NCBI GenBank assembly: GCA_963726405.1
Contig: CAVSCF010000001.1
Location: forward strand, 248,001 to 312,000
Direction: 5' to 3'
Length of the DNA: 64,000 nucleotides
Source: JAOUJD01 sp963726405
GTDB taxonomy: Bacteria; Pseudomonadota; Gammaproteobacteria; Burkholderiales; Burkholderiaceae_F
The notes below the pieces were generated by a model. That model made no database searches, was not told where the DNA came from, and saw only the letters and a program-made list of their open reading frames with translations. Below, in pieces: positions 49,818 to 63,420 of the stretch (the first letter of the stretch is position 1; each line of letters begins with the position of its first letter). A program made the translations under genes and the position numbers.

Positions 49818-52800
49818 ATGGGTAGAAAACATTTGACATGGCTGTCGGCGGCCGCGCTCGTCGCGGTTGCATCGCTGTCGCAGCCGATGTTCGCCACCGC
49901 GGCGGCAGGCGGGGAGGGCAAGGCGGTCGGACAGAAGAAGTTCACGAACAACGCCTATATCGTGCAGTTGGCCGACGACCCGGTCGTTGCCTACGCCGGC
50001 GGCGTCAAGGGCTATGCCGCGACCAGACCGCGCAAGGGCCAGAAGATCGACCCGAATTCGCCGGCCGTCGTCAGCTACATGAGTTTTCTGGCTTCCCGGC
50101 AGGACGCGTTGCTCGCGAGCGTCGGCGCCAGCAAGAAGCTTCACAGCTATGGATTCGTGTTCAGCGGCTTCGCCGCCGAATTGACTCCCGAACAGGCCCA
50201 GAAACTGGCGCAGACCAAGGGCGTGCTGGCCGTAACAAAGGACGAGTTTCGCGCAGCTGGATACCTCGTCAACGCCCGATTTCCTGGGCCTCAGCGGGCC
50301 CGACTTGGCGTCTGGACAGGTCCGAACGGGGTCACTGGCGAGAACGTCATCATCGGCATCGTCGACAGCGGAGTCTGGCCCGAGCACCCCAGCTTCTCCG
50401 ACCGAACGGGCACTAACGGCAATGGCACGCAGGATGGCAAGCTTTCCTACCAGCAGATTCCCGGCTGGCATGGCCGGTGTGTCCCTGGCGAGACATTCAC
50501 CGCCAGCAATTGCAACCAGAAGCTGATCGGCGCGCGCTTCTACAACGCGGGCTTCGGCGGCAACGCTGGCATCGATGCGGAGTTGCCGTTCGAGTTCAAC
50601 TCACCGCGTGACTACAACGGCCACGGCACACATACGGCTACCACGGCAGGCGGCAATTCCGACGTGCCGGCGACCGGTTTGGCCGCCGCGTTTGGCAACA
50701 TCAGCGGCATCGCGCCGCGCGCTCGCATCGCGGCCTACAAGGCCTGCTGGTCGGTGACCGGAACGGCTGGATCCTGCTCAGGTGCGGACAGCTTGCTGCA
50801 ATCGACCAGGCCGTGGCCGACGGCGTCGACGTCATCAACTTCTCGATCAGCGGCACGACAACAAACTTCCGCGACCCGGTCGAGATTGCGTTCCTGTTCG
50901 CTGCCGATGCCGGTGTTTTCGTCGCGGCATCGGCCGGCAACAGCGGCCCGACCGACGTCACACGGTGGCGCACCCGAGTCCGTGGCTGACCACAGTTGCG
51001 GCGGGAACGCACAACCGCACCACCCAGGGCGGCTCGGTGACGCTCGGCAACGGGTCGACCTTCGAGGGCGTGGGCAACGTCACGCCGGTCGGCCCGAAGC
51101 CGCTGGTCGACGGCGCACTGTCGGGGCTCGCCGGAGCGGACGCAAACCTGGCGCTGTGCTTCGGCACCGCCGACGACGGCGTCTCTCGCCTTGATCCGGC
51201 GAAGGTGGCGGGCAAGATCGTCGTCTGCAACCGCGGCGGCAACGTGCTCGTCAACAAGGCACTGGCGGTGAAGGCCGCCGGCGGTGTCGGCATGGTGCTG
51301 GTGAATACGCCGACCAGCGCCAATACGACGCCGTTCGTCTCGTACGCGATCCCAACCGTGCACTTGCCGAACACGGCATACGCGCCTGTCAAGACATACG
51401 CTGCTGAAGCGACAGCAACCGCACCATCAACGGCGCGGCCATCGTGACAATGCGCCGGCACCGTTCACGGCCTCGTTCTCATCGCGCGGCCCCTTGCTCG
51501 CCGGCAACGGCGACCTGCTGAAGCCGGACCTCATCGCGCCGGGGCAGGACATCCTCGCCGGCGTGGCGCCTCCGGGGAACAGCGGCCGGCTGTTCGATCT
51601 GTACAGCGGCACCTCGATGTCCAGCCCGCACGTGGCAGGTCTGGCGGCGCTGTTCAAGCAGAAGTACCCGAACTGGTCGCCGATGGCGATCAAGTCCGCG
51701 CTGATGACGACAGGCTATGACGTGCTCGACGGTGGCACACCTGCACCGAACACCAACCCGGTTCTGATCTTCCGTCAGGGCGCCGGCCACGTGAATCCGG
51801 CCGCGGCGATGAACCCGGGCCTGGTCTACGACTCGGGCTTCGGCGAATGGCTGAGCTTCATCTGCGCCGTCCAGCCGGGCGGCGGCTGCTCTGGCGTGAC
51901 ACCGATCGACCCGAGCAACCTGAACACGCCGTCGATTGCCATCGGCGACATGGCCGGCACGCAGACCGTCACGCGCTGGCTGACCAACGTCAGTGGAAAG
52001 CCGATCACAGTGAATGCGTCGATCAGCGGGCTGACAGGCATAACCGCGGTGGTCGAGCCCGGCGTCGCTTACGCTTGAAACCGGGAGAGCGAACAGTCCT
52101 TCACTGTGACGTTCACCAACGTCACCGCCGCCACGGCGACCTACGCGGGTGGCCAGCTCACCTGGACCGGCGGTGGCGTTCTCGGTGCGCAGCCCGATCG
52201 TCGTGCGCCCGGTCGCCCTGGCGGCGCCGACGCAGGTCAGTGGCTCGTACAACGTGACCTTCGGCTACAACGGCGCCTTCACGGCCACGGCGCGCGGTCT
52301 CATCCCTGCCGCGATGACGCCGGGAACGGTTGCCGATGACCCGACCGACAGCACCTGCAGCCTCACGTCCCCCAACGCGCAACTGATCCCGGTCGCAGTA
52401 CCGGCCGGTACGACCTACGCACGCTTCTCGCTGTTCGATGCGGACGTCAACCCCGGGTCGGACATCGACATGTGCGTCTTCAACGGCGCCACGCTGGTCG
52501 GGAGCAGCGGCAGCGGGACGTCGGCCGAGGAAGTGAACCTGACTCAACCCGGCGGCCGGCACACTACACGGTCGTGGTGCAGGGTTGGGGCGTCGCCGGT
52601 TCAAGCCCGTTCAAGCTGCACACCTGGCTGCTCGGCAGCACTGCGGCGGGCAACATGACCGTCTCCGCGCCGACCACGGCGGCCGTTGGCGGGAACGGGC
52701 ACGATTACCATCAGCACCAGCGGGCTGGCCGCTGGCACGAAGTACCTCGGGTCAGTGGCCTACAGCAGGCGCGGCCGGGCATGCCTAACCCGACCATCGT

Positions 52801-52819
52801 GCGCATCGATACGCCGTAG
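49818..52819 (+). CDS. Secreted subtilisin-like (S8) protease with PA domain, many frame breaks
   Basis: About 1000 codons from the ATG at 49818 (AAGGAGGAG upstream). Signal peptide (LTWLSAAALVAVASLSQPMF), I9-type propeptide (AYIVQLADDPVVAYAGG; GFVFSGFAAELTPEQAQKLA), then the catalytic triad: Asp in IIGIVDSGVWPEHPSF, His in YNGHGTHTATTAGG, Ser in YSGTSMSSPHVAGLAALF. A PA domain lies between His and Ser (VAGKIVVCNRGGNVLVNKAL). A C-terminal beta-rich region follows (FTVTFTNVTAATATYAGGQL; ARFSLFDADVNPGSDIDMCV). Single-base shifts occur near 50797, 50960, 51410, 51450, 52060-52085, 52175, 52560, 52695 and 52770; motifs remain readable. The last frame ends at 52819 before a terminator. Confidence 0.83.
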
Positions 52820-52840
52820 ACAGAAGGCTGTTTCACTTCA

Positions 52841-52871
52841 ATGCCCCGGAGAAGCTCTCCGGGGCATTTTC
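52841..52871 (+). terminator. Rho-independent terminator after the protease gene
   Basis: ATGCCCCGGAGA (52841-52852) and TCTCCGGGGCAT (52856-52867) form a perfect 12-bp stem with a three-base loop, followed by TTTT. Classic intrinsic terminator 22 nt after the protease stop. Confidence 0.9.
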
Positions 52872-52922
52872 TTTGGTGCGCCCGCCTTGCGCGCCATCAG
52901 CGCAATGGCAGCCGAGGACGCG

Positions 52923-53325
52923 CTACGTCGGTCCACCCACCGCCGGCTCTACCGAGCGCGACGGCGGGCAGAGCACCGGTAGCCCACGCTTGCCCGCGTG
53001 ATAGTCGAGCACCTCGGTGCCGGCCCGGATGCGGATGCGATACCCGGGCACGAGCGCTTGCGTGTACATCACGTCCGGCTGTGGGCAGCCGAGCGAGCCG
53101 TCGGTCCACGTGACGTATTCCTTGCTGAGCACCTCCAGCCGCGACCGGTCACGCTTCATGCGCCGCGCCGCGTCGTCCAGCGCGGCATCGACCATCGATT
53201 CGAGAGACGACTTCGGTGGTTCGGATAGTCAAGCCGGACTCGGACCCCGGTGGGGTGGTTTCCATGGCACTGCTGCACGCCGTCGACAGCACGGCCAGCA
53301 GGAAGAGCGTTCGTCGGATTGGCAT
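52923..53325 (-). CDS. Small lipoprotein of unknown function, one frame break
   Basis: About 134 codons from the ATG at 53325. The signal has a lipobox (LFLLAVLSTACSSAM). The frame shifts near 53200 (TTEVVS joins to LESMVDAALDDAARR). The conserved core is YVTWTDGSLGCPQPDVMYTQ, then GYRIRIRAGTEVLDYHAGKR and LPVLC. I recall this GSLGCP...MYTQ pattern in hypothetical proteins of Burkholderiales; no function is known to me. It follows a small basic ORF on the same strand by 19 nt. Confidence 0.7.
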
Positions 53326-53344
53326 GGATCGAATCGCCGGTCAG

Positions 53345-53503
53345 TCATTTCGCGAGCGGAATCAGCGCTTCGAGTCTCTGCGGGTTGGAATTGTGCATCC
53401 GCCAGCCTCGGATCAGCGTTTCGAGCACCCTCGGGCGCCGCGTGACCGGTGGATGGTGCTTTCGGGCCTTCCGAACAACAGGGTTCTGAGTGATCCGGCT
53501 CAC
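53345..53503 (-). CDS. Small basic protein (52 aa), hypothetical
   Basis: GTG at 53503 with GAGGGAT 5 nt upstream, stop at 53345-53347. The sequence is rich in Arg, Lys and His (RKARKHHPPVTRRPRVLETL) with no signal or membrane segment. It lies 19 nt before the lipoprotein ATG on the same strand, so the two could form one unit. It may be a nucleic-acid-binding small protein or a chance ORF. No family is recognised. Confidence 0.35.
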   Translation of the reverse strand: MSRITQNPVVRKARKHHPPVTRRPRVLETLIRGWRMHNSNPQRLEALIPLAK

Positions 53504-53605
53504 GCTTTATCCCTCACGATGTGAAATACCTGACCTCGCGCAAAGGTCCGTCCTGGCGTTCCCTTAACGTAAGCGTCACATCGCAAGCACCGGGGGGTAC
53601 TTGGA

Positions 53606-53746
53606 ATGAGCGCCTACGCAAGTCGGAAGCACTCACGAGCATTGAAGCCGTTCTGGAAGAACGACGCGTTCTGGATAGTCATGATGCCGACAAGCCTTGT
53701 GGCGGTCGTGTTCCTTCTCGGGATGATCAGCAACGCGCTGGGCTAG
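53606..53746 (+). CDS. Small membrane protein (46 aa), hypothetical
   Basis: ATG at 53606, TAG at 53744-53746, with a GGGGGG stretch 11 nt upstream. A polar, basic start (MSAYASRKHSRALKPFWKND) is followed by one hydrophobic helix (AFWIVMMPTSLVAVVFLLGM). This organisation is common for small inner-membrane proteins of high-GC bacteria. A 7-bp hairpin (53798-53816) lies downstream. It diverges from the small basic ORF. Confidence 0.45.
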   Translation: MSAYASRKHSRALKPFWKNDAFWIVMMPTSLVAVVFLLGMISNALG

Positions 53747-54029
53747 CAGATCCGCTTCGATTCTCGAGGCGGGTCCGCGGGCTTCTGACAGGTCGGCGAC
53801 GCACGGACGGTGCGTCAGTCGACGGGGAAATTTCGGAGCTGAAGGGCTCAGGCCGCGTCGCCGGGGCGGCGAAGGACATGGGCGCCTTTCGCGCGCCGCT
53901 CGCCGTCATCGGCGACTCTCGCGCGGCCGTGCGGCCCCTTCCAGGCAGGGAGACGATCGGGCTTCGCTCGCCGCGTCGGGCGGCTCAAGACCGCGCGCTG
54001 CCGAGCGTAGTCGGCACGCATACCCGCCG
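53747..54029 (+). other. Intergenic stretch without a recognised gene
   Basis: 283 bp between the small membrane ORF and the DUF4124-type gene. The only structure noticed is an inverted repeat, GACGCAC (53798-53804) with GTGCGTC (53810-53816), around a five-base loop and without a T tract. No credible coding sequence was seen on either strand. Confidence 0.4.
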
Positions 54030-54563
54030 TCACTTGAGCGTGTTGCGCGCCTCGTAGGCCCGTTTGACCCGCTCCTCCGCCGCGGCGACTTCGCGTTCGA
54101 GCCCGGCGATCCTCGACTCGTACTCCGGCGACAGGCGCGAGCCTCCCTTCGCCGTGCCGAGCCGCTCGCCGGGCAACGGCTCCCGGCCGACTTCGAGCTT
54201 GCGCCTCACCACGGCGAGTTCGCGCTCGGCCGTGGTCACCTCCGCATTGGCGGCGTCGAGATTCTGCGGAGCCATGCCGGGCGGCAGCCCCGGACCAGAG
54301 CCCGAACGCGGCGTCGGGGAGGGCAGCACGGGGATCGCCGGCTTGTCCGAGGTTCCGGCCGCTGCGCTTCCGGCCGCGGGCGGCGCCGCCTTGACGGGGG
54401 GCCGCGCCGTCGACTTCGATTCACGCTCCTCCAGGATCTTGCCGTTCGCCGGCGGACTGTCCGTGAACAGGATGGTGCCGTCTGGCATCTGGACCTTGTA
54501 GATCGTGGCGGCCGCGATCACCGGCACAACGGCCAGGCAAACGGCGGCAACGAATCGATGCAT
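54030..54563 (-). CDS. DUF4124-domain exported protein
   Basis: Protein of 177 residues from the ATG at 54563 with AAGGAG upstream. Signal peptide (FVAAVCLAVVPVIAAATIYK) followed directly by the DUF4124 signature YKVQMPDGTILFTDSPPANG. A Pro/Ala-rich linker (about 50-110) and a C-terminal coiled-coil-like region (TTAERELAVVRRKLEVGREP; REVAAAEERVKRAYEARNTL) follow. Such periplasmic proteins are common in betaproteobacteria; their role is unknown. Confidence 0.85.
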   Translation of the reverse strand: MHRFVAAVCLAVVPVIAAATIYKVQMPDGTILFTDSPPANGKILEERESKSTARPPVKAAPPAAGSAAAGTSDKPAIPVLPSPTPRSGSGPGLPPGMAPQNLDAANAEVTTAERELAVVRRKLEVGREPLPGERLGTAKGGSRLSPEYESRIAGLEREVAAAEERVKRAYEARNTLK

Positions 54564-54757
54564 TTCGGTCTCCTTCGGTGTTCGGTCCAACGATAGCCGC
54601 TCGGTGATCCGGGTCAACCTTCGATCGCGCCGAATTCGACCGTTCAGACGTCTGACTGATGATCGGTTGTCCGTTGTCGTCCCGAAAGCCCCGCGAAAGC
54701 GCTTCGTCCCCGGGTTATCCACAGTTCGTCGGGGTCGCGGGTGGCAGAATTCCACGG

Positions 54758-58199
<3,442 letters not shown>

Positions 58200-58213
<14 letters not shown>

Positions 58214-59054
58214 CTTCCGCTGGAAGCACTGTCGCAGACGGTTCCCTGGCCGGCGCGATCCCTTTCAGCGGCTGGGTCTCGCGCGACCGGATCCGCTGCT
58301 GCAGCAAGTCCCAGTTCGGGCCTTCCTGGCGCCGATCGTTTTCCCGATGCCACAGATGCAGCAGTCCGCATGCATAGGCACCCTTTTTCAGTCCGCGTCC
58401 GGCATTGACGAGCCGCACCGCGAAATCCGAGTCCTCGTAGCCCCAGCCCTCGAACGTCTCGTCGAAGCCGTTCACCGCCAGCAGGTCGGCTTTCCACACT
58501 CCCATGTTGCAGCCTCGCACGCGTTGCCAGCGCCGGCCTCCAAGCTTCCGCAACGGACCGAGAGGCACACGGAGCAACGGTCCGATGCGGTTCAGGTTGC
58601 CCGCGCGCCTTGCCTGCCACCAGTCCGAAAGATTCCACCGGTGGATCGGCGTGCGCTGTGCGAGGACGGTGCGCGTGAAAGCTTCCGAAAGCAGCAGGCG
58701 GTTGCCGGCGACCATCCACCCCGGCTCCGCAAGGGCGCGATGGCGCATCACGAAGTCGAGTCGGGGAACGCAGTCACCGTCGATGAAGACGAGGTACTCG
58801 CCCTCAGCATGCGCGGCGGCGAGGTTGCGAATGGCGGAAAGCCGGAAGCCCTTGTCCTCGTGCCAGATGTGTCGAACGGGAACCGCGGAGACTGCCGCGC
58901 ACTCGGCGACCGTGGCTCGTGTTTCGTCGCCCGATCCGTCATCGGCCACCAGTACTTCAAACCCGCGATCGCCTTGTTCCGCCAGTCCCGCCAGCACGGC
59001 GCGCAGCGCGTCCGGCCGGTTGTAGGTCGACACGATGACGGACACCTGCATCAT
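58200..59054 (-). CDS. Glycosyltransferase family 2
   Basis: Protein of 284 residues. GT-A start MMQVSVIVSTYNRPDALRAV, nucleotide-binding VLVADDGSGDETRATV, DXD-like YLVFIDGDCVPRLDF, acceptor region RGCNMGVWKADLLAVNGFDE and FEGWGYEDSDFAVRLVNAG (galactosyltransferase-like C-terminal motif). The ATG at 59054 overlaps the stop of the upstream GT2 gene. Probably adds a sugar to LPS core or O-antigen. Confidence 0.9.
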
Positions 59055-59839
59055 TCGGCGTCCCGCTGCTCCCTCGGTGCGAGCATCGCCTTGACATACC
59101 GGTAGTAGGACCCCTCCGCGTTCGCGATCGCCAGCATCAGGCCGTGGCGGCCGTCGAGAAACCCCAGCCTCAGGATGTAGGTCCGCACGAAAGAGGCGAA
59201 ACCGTGCGTCAGTGCGCTGACGATCGAGGGGCGGGCGCCACGCTTCTGGAGCATCAGCGCCCCCTCGGTCGAGTAGCGGTTCACCTTGTCGAGAGCATCG
59301 TCCAGGGTGCGGACGCTGTAATGGAGCATCGGCGTGGCGAGCCTTCCCACCGCACCGTCGACCAGCAGGCGCTCGTGAACGCGGTCGTTGGAAAACCGTC
59401 CGCTTCCGCGCCTGAACAGGCGCAGCACATGGTCGTCCGACCACCCGCCATGCTTCATGAAGCGGCCGCAGAAGCTCGAAGTCCGCGCGATCTCGAATGC
59501 CGCCACGTTCGCCGTCGCGACGGCGGCAGTGATTTCGAGCGCCAGCGGCGCCGGAATGCGCTCGTCCGCATCCAGGGAGAGGATCCAGTCGCCCGTGCAC
59601 GCATCGACCGCAAGGTTCTTCTGATGGCCGAATCCGTGCCAGTCGGGGGCCACGATCACGCGCGCGCCTTCCTCGCGGGCGGCGTCCCCGGTGCCGTCGG
59701 TGCTCGCCTGGTCGACGACGACGATCTCGTCGGCCCAGGCCACCGAGGCGAGGCACTCCCGGATGTTGTGGCGTTCGTTGCGCGTGATCAGCGCCACGGA
59801 CAAGCGAGGGCGGTTCACGTCGCGGGGAGAGTCGTGCAT
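59051..59839 (-). CDS. Glycosyltransferase family 2, WaaE/KdtX-like
   Basis: Protein of 262 residues. LSVALITRNERHNIRECLAS, EIVVVDQASTDGTGDAARE, HGFGHQKNLAVDACTGDWIL, SLDADERIPAPLALEI. The later part has HERLLVDGAVGRLATPMLHY and DALDKVNRYSTEGALMLQKR, typical of WaaE-type LPS inner-core beta-glucosyltransferases. The stop overlaps the start of the next GT2 gene. The specific sugar is inferred from family only. Confidence 0.9.
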   Translation of the reverse strand: MHDSPRDVNRPRLSVALITRNERHNIRECLASVAWADEIVVVDQASTDGTGDAAREEGARVIVAPDWHGFGHQKNLAVDACTGDWILSLDADERIPAPLALEITAAVATANVAAFEIARTSSFCGRFMKHGGWSDDHVLRLFRRGSGRFSNDRVHERLLVDGAVGRLATPMLHYSVRTLDDALDKVNRYSTEGALMLQKRGARPSIVSALTHGFASFVRTYILRLGFLDGRHGLMLAIANAEGSYYRYVKAMLAPREQRDAE

Positions 59840-59989
59840 TCGCGCGTCGGATTCCTGTGGAAGGTCGACCGTCGTTCGCCGTCCCGTTCAGGGGGGCGGC
59901 GGCGAGGGTCGAGTTTACGCACCGTCTTCGATGTCGCGCGCACTTCCGTCCTGCGTAGACTTCGGCCGCGAGGTCTACGGGAGGATCGC

Positions 59990-61063
59990 ATGGGCAGCAC
60001 CGGCATGAGCGTCGGCATTTCCTGTCACGCGCTGAAGTTCGGGGGCGGCATGGAACGCTACACGATGGACCTCGTCGACGGCATGCACGCGATCGGCATT
60101 CGGCCCACCGTGTTTTCAAGGTCCTTCGACGAAGCGTTGCCGCAGTTCGCGATGATCAACGCCGAGCGGATCCGCGTCGGCTGGCTGCCCGGAAAGCTGC
60201 GCGATCATGCCTTCGCGTACCTGCTGAAGGGACGCAGGCAACGTGCCGGAACCGACGTGCTGATCGCCTGCAACCGGATCCTCAATGCCGATGTCGCGAT
60301 CTGCGGGGGCACGCATCCGGGATTCCTTCGCGCCATGGAGCGTTCGCCGCGGTTCTTCGATCGCCGGATGATCGAACTCGAGCGGCGGTACCTCGCCGCT
60401 GCGCAAGTCGTCATTGCACATTCGCGCCTGATGGAAGCCGAGCTTCTCGAGTTCTCGCTGGCGCCTCGCGAGAAGATCCGTGTGATCTATCCGCCCGTGA
60501 CGGCCGAGCGATTCAGGCCGGTGGATACGGAAACACGGGCCGCACTGCGTCGATCCCTCGGCATGGAAGACGATCGGGTGGTCTTCGCATTTCCCTCGTC
60601 CAGCCACGAACGGAAAGGGTTCCCGCTGCTGCGCAGGTTCTTCGAAAGCACGGAACTGCCCGTGACGCTTGCGGTGGCCGGACGGCCGGTGCCCTCGGGC
60701 CTGCGCAACATCCTCTATCTGGGCTTCCGCAAGGACGTCGAACGTGTCTACCAGGCGGCCGACTTCACCGTGCTGGCGTCCCGCTATGAACCTTTCGGGC
60801 TGGTCGGCGTGGAGTCGGTCCTGTGCGGCACGCCGGCGCTGCTGGCGAGCAACATCGGTTGCAGCGAGGTCCTCGACGACGCAGCCAAGGAGGAGTTCGC
60901 CGCGGACGATCTCGCATCGCTCGATGCCGCCGTCAGGCGCGCTGTCGATCGGGTGGCCGCGGGACGGGGGCGGCTCGCCGACCCTCGTTCGCATCTCGGC
61001 TTCCCCATTGACCCGGTCCACCATGTGCGTGCGCTTCTTGCGGCCACGCCGCCGCGCACGTGA
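59990..61063 (+). CDS. Glycosyltransferase family 4, WaaG-like
   Basis: Protein of 357 residues from the ATG at 59990 with GGGAGG 5 nt upstream. GT-B fold: CHALKFGGGMERYTMDLVDG near the N-terminus, VVIAHSRLMEAELLEFSLAP, RVIYPPVTAERFRPV, VFAFPSSSHERKGFPLLRRF, YQAADFTVLASRYEPFGLVG (sugar-nucleotide site with the EPFG motif) and ESVLCGTPALLASNIGCSEV. It resembles LPS core glucosyltransferase I. It is on the opposite strand from the flanking glycosyltransferases. Confidence 0.9.
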   Translation: MGSTGMSVGISCHALKFGGGMERYTMDLVDGMHAIGIRPTVFSRSFDEALPQFAMINAERIRVGWLPGKLRDHAFAYLLKGRRQRAGTDVLIACNRILNADVAICGGTHPGFLRAMERSPRFFDRRMIELERRYLAAAQVVIAHSRLMEAELLEFSLAPREKIRVIYPPVTAERFRPVDTETRAALRRSLGMEDDRVVFAFPSSSHERKGFPLLRRFFESTELPVTLAVAGRPVPSGLRNILYLGFRKDVERVYQAADFTVLASRYEPFGLVGVESVLCGTPALLASNIGCSEVLDDAAKEEFAADDLASLDAAVRRAVDRVAAGRGRLADPRSHLGFPIDPVHHVRALLAATPPRT

Positions 61064-61064
61064 T

Positions 61065-62195
61065 TCAGGCCGTCGAGAATCGGCTGGCCAATGCAAGGTA
61101 CCGGTCCACGACACGATCGATGTCGTAGCGGCCGACAGCCGAGTCCGGAATCGGGTACGGACGCTGCACGATGTCGCGCAGCCTCTCGGCAAAGAGTTCG
61201 ACGTTTCCCGGCGGGACGAGGGCCCGCGGGTCGAGCGGCGCGAGGATATCGCGCGGCCCGTGCGGACAGTCGGTGCTGACCGCCGGCACGCCGAGGATCA
61301 ACGCTTCGATCAGGACATTGCCGAAACCCTCGCTCCTCGACGTGAGGGCGAGGGCCTGCGCCTTGCGCACCAGCGCGTAATGGTTGGCATGAAAGGGGAC
61401 GATCCGCAGTCGCTGCGCCAGACCCAGCGTGGACCCGAGTTGCCGGAGGGCTTCCTCCTCCTCGCCCTGACCAACGAGCACCAGGTCTCCGTCCAGTCCG
61501 CTCGAGGCAAACGCCCGCACGAGCGTCCCGAAGTCTTTCCTCGCATTCAGTTCACCCACACCCACGACGAACGGTCCGGTCTGCGCGGCACTTTCGGGCG
61601 TTGCCTCGCAGGACTGATGTCGGATCGCCTCGATGTCGAACGGATTGCCGATCACGCTCAGACTCGCAGGCCTCACGCCGAAGTCCTCGACGAGTTCGTC
61701 GGCCAGACCGCTCGACACGACGTGCACGTGGCGGCCGTTCAGCAACCGGCGAAGGCGATGACCGCGCCGCAAGCGCTTGAACGCCTGGCGCAGGTCACCG
61801 ATCGCTCCCGCGTGCTTGGGGGCACCGAGCTGTGAGGAGTGCGAGCTGAACACGATCCTCGGGTGCTGCCAGACGTCTGCGCAACGAATCGCGAGTTCTC
61901 CGGCCGCGATGATGAGGTCCGGGGTGCCAGCCCGCCGGGTGAATTCGGCGATCGTGGCCAGACCGAAGCGAGCGGCGCGCGAGCGGAGCATCCGGGAGCC
62001 TTGCTCCGCGCGCGATACCGGATTGCAGGCGAGCCAGACGGCGTCGCTCGGTCGCGTGTCGACGGTGCCGTCCAGCACCCCGATGCCGGTCGGATGTCCG
62101 CGGGCGCGCAGGCGCTCCGCGACGGTCAGCACGACGTGCGCGAGTCCGCCCTTCGCGAGGGTATCAACGAGAAACAGGACTGGGCGCGGAGTCAT
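61065..62195 (-). CDS. Glycosyltransferase family 4
   Basis: Protein of 376 residues from the ATG at 62195. N-terminal VLFLVDTLAKGGLAHVVLTV; C-terminal donor site FVVGVGELNARKDFGTLVRA, RLRIVPFHANHYALVRKAQA, LTSRSEGFGNVLIEALILGV and PAVSTDCPHGPRDILAPLDP. This is the classic GT4 E-x7-E pattern. The start overlaps the end of waaL by 32 bp, so it is in the same operon. Likely LPS or O-antigen assembly. Confidence 0.9.
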   Translation of the reverse strand: MTPRPVLFLVDTLAKGGLAHVVLTVAERLRARGHPTGIGVLDGTVDTRPSDAVWLACNPVSRAEQGSRMLRSRAARFGLATIAEFTRRAGTPDLIIAAGELAIRCADVWQHPRIVFSSHSSQLGAPKHAGAIGDLRQAFKRLRRGHRLRRLLNGRHVHVVSSGLADELVEDFGVRPASLSVIGNPFDIEAIRHQSCEATPESAAQTGPFVVGVGELNARKDFGTLVRAFASSGLDGDLVLVGQGEEEEALRQLGSTLGLAQRLRIVPFHANHYALVRKAQALALTSRSEGFGNVLIEALILGVPAVSTDCPHGPRDILAPLDPRALVPPGNVELFAERLRDIVQRPYPIPDSAVGRYDIDRVVDRYLALASRFSTA

Positions 62196-63420
62196 TCGGC
62201 CTGGTATCGCGGGCCGACAGCAGCAGCCCGTAGGACGCGACAAAGAGGGTCAGCGTCGGCTTGCGGAAGAAGGCGATGTCAGTGATTCCGAAGATCACCA
62301 TCGCGCCGACAAGCCAGCACCGCCCCGGGTCCGACCGCGCCTGGTAAAGCAGCGCCCCCGCGGTGGCGAAGACCCCAGCCAGCAGGACCAGCCCGCCTGC
62401 CATCACCGCATGGGCCCAATCCGCGTGGAAGTGGTGCAGTTCCTGGAGCAATTCTTTCGGCAGTACCTGGAGCGCCGGTAATCGGGCCGCCAGTTCCTCC
62501 AGTGTCGAGTAGCCGTACCCGAGCAGCCAGTGATCGGGCAGCGATGCGAGGGCGATCCGCCAGAGCTCCAGCCGAATTCCGATCGACGTCAGGGGCGCGT
62601 GCGCGGCTCCGTAGTAAGCGTCGAACTCCTTCAAGGCCAGCTGGAACCGGTCGCCCAGAGGTCCCAGCGACCAGGCTAGGGCAATGGCAAGTGCGACGGC
62701 CAGCAGGGCGACGAGAGCGGCGGTCCTGTTTCGGTGGCGGGAGGCGGGCACACCCAGCAGGAGCACGAGCCAGAGCGTCGCCAGGAGGGGCCCTCGGGAG
62801 CCGGTCATCGCGACCGCGACGATCCCCGCGACGCCGGCCGCCAGCCAGCCGGCGCGCATCAGCGCGGGAGTCTGGCGTTCACAGATGGCACCGATGAACG
62901 CGAGGCCGGCGCAGAGCGACGCGTTCTGGGCGAAGATGATCTGGTTGGCCTTGGTGCCGGCGCGCGGCATTCCATGGAAGTAAACGTCGAGGACGGCGGT
63001 GCCGAGATAGAAAAGCGCTCCAACGGCCGCTGCGGAGAAGACGGCGGCCCGTGTGATTCCGAGGCGCCTGGCCGCGAGGACGATGGGAACGGTCCACAGC
63101 ACACGGCTGAACGGGTCGCCGACTTCCGCATTCGGGTGCACCAGGAGGATAAGGAGGCAGGCCGCGAGGAACGGAGCGAACGGTGCAAGGAAGCGCAAGC
63201 CTTCGCGTGCAAGATCACGCCAACCGGTTCGGAACCCGGCAACGAGGAAGAGCAGTGCGAGAGGGCCGGCGAGGACGTTGGCGTACCTGCCGCCATTGCC
63301 GAATGGGAGACCCGCGATGCCGCAGACCGGGTAATAGAGCAGCACGAGCGCAAGCGCCGAGCGCAGCCAGAGCGGTCCGAATCGCGCCTCACTGCCTGCG
63401 GCGAATGGCATGGTCCTCAT
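62164..63420 (-). CDS. waaL: O-antigen ligase family protein (WaaL-like)
   Basis: Polytopic membrane protein of 418 residues with about ten to twelve helices. The Wzy_C/WaaL region shows VAVAMTGSRGPLLATLWLVL (conserved Arg) and a long periplasmic loop with LLGYGYSTLEELAARLPALQ and LHHFHADWAHAVMAGGLVLL (a conserved His region expected in the ligation loop). It joins O-antigen to lipid A-core in the periplasm; O-antigen polymerase is an alternative. The ATG at 63420 overlaps the stop of the heptosyltransferase gene. Confidence 0.87.
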   Translation of the reverse strand: MRTMPFAAGSEARFGPLWLRSALALVLLYYPVCGIAGLPFGNGGRYANVLAGPLALLFLVAGFRTGWRDLAREGLRFLAPFAPFLAACLLILLVHPNAEVGDPFSRVLWTVPIVLAARRLGITRAAVFSAAAVGALFYLGTAVLDVYFHGMPRAGTKANQIIFAQNASLCAGLAFIGAICERQTPALMRAGWLAAGVAGIVAVAMTGSRGPLLATLWLVLLLGVPASRHRNRTAALVALLAVALAIALAWSLGPLGDRFQLALKEFDAYYGAAHAPLTSIGIRLELWRIALASLPDHWLLGYGYSTLEELAARLPALQVLPKELLQELHHFHADWAHAVMAGGLVLLAGVFATAGALLYQARSDPGRCWLVGAMVIFGITDIAFFRKPTLTLFVASYGLLLSARDTRPNDSAPSPVSR

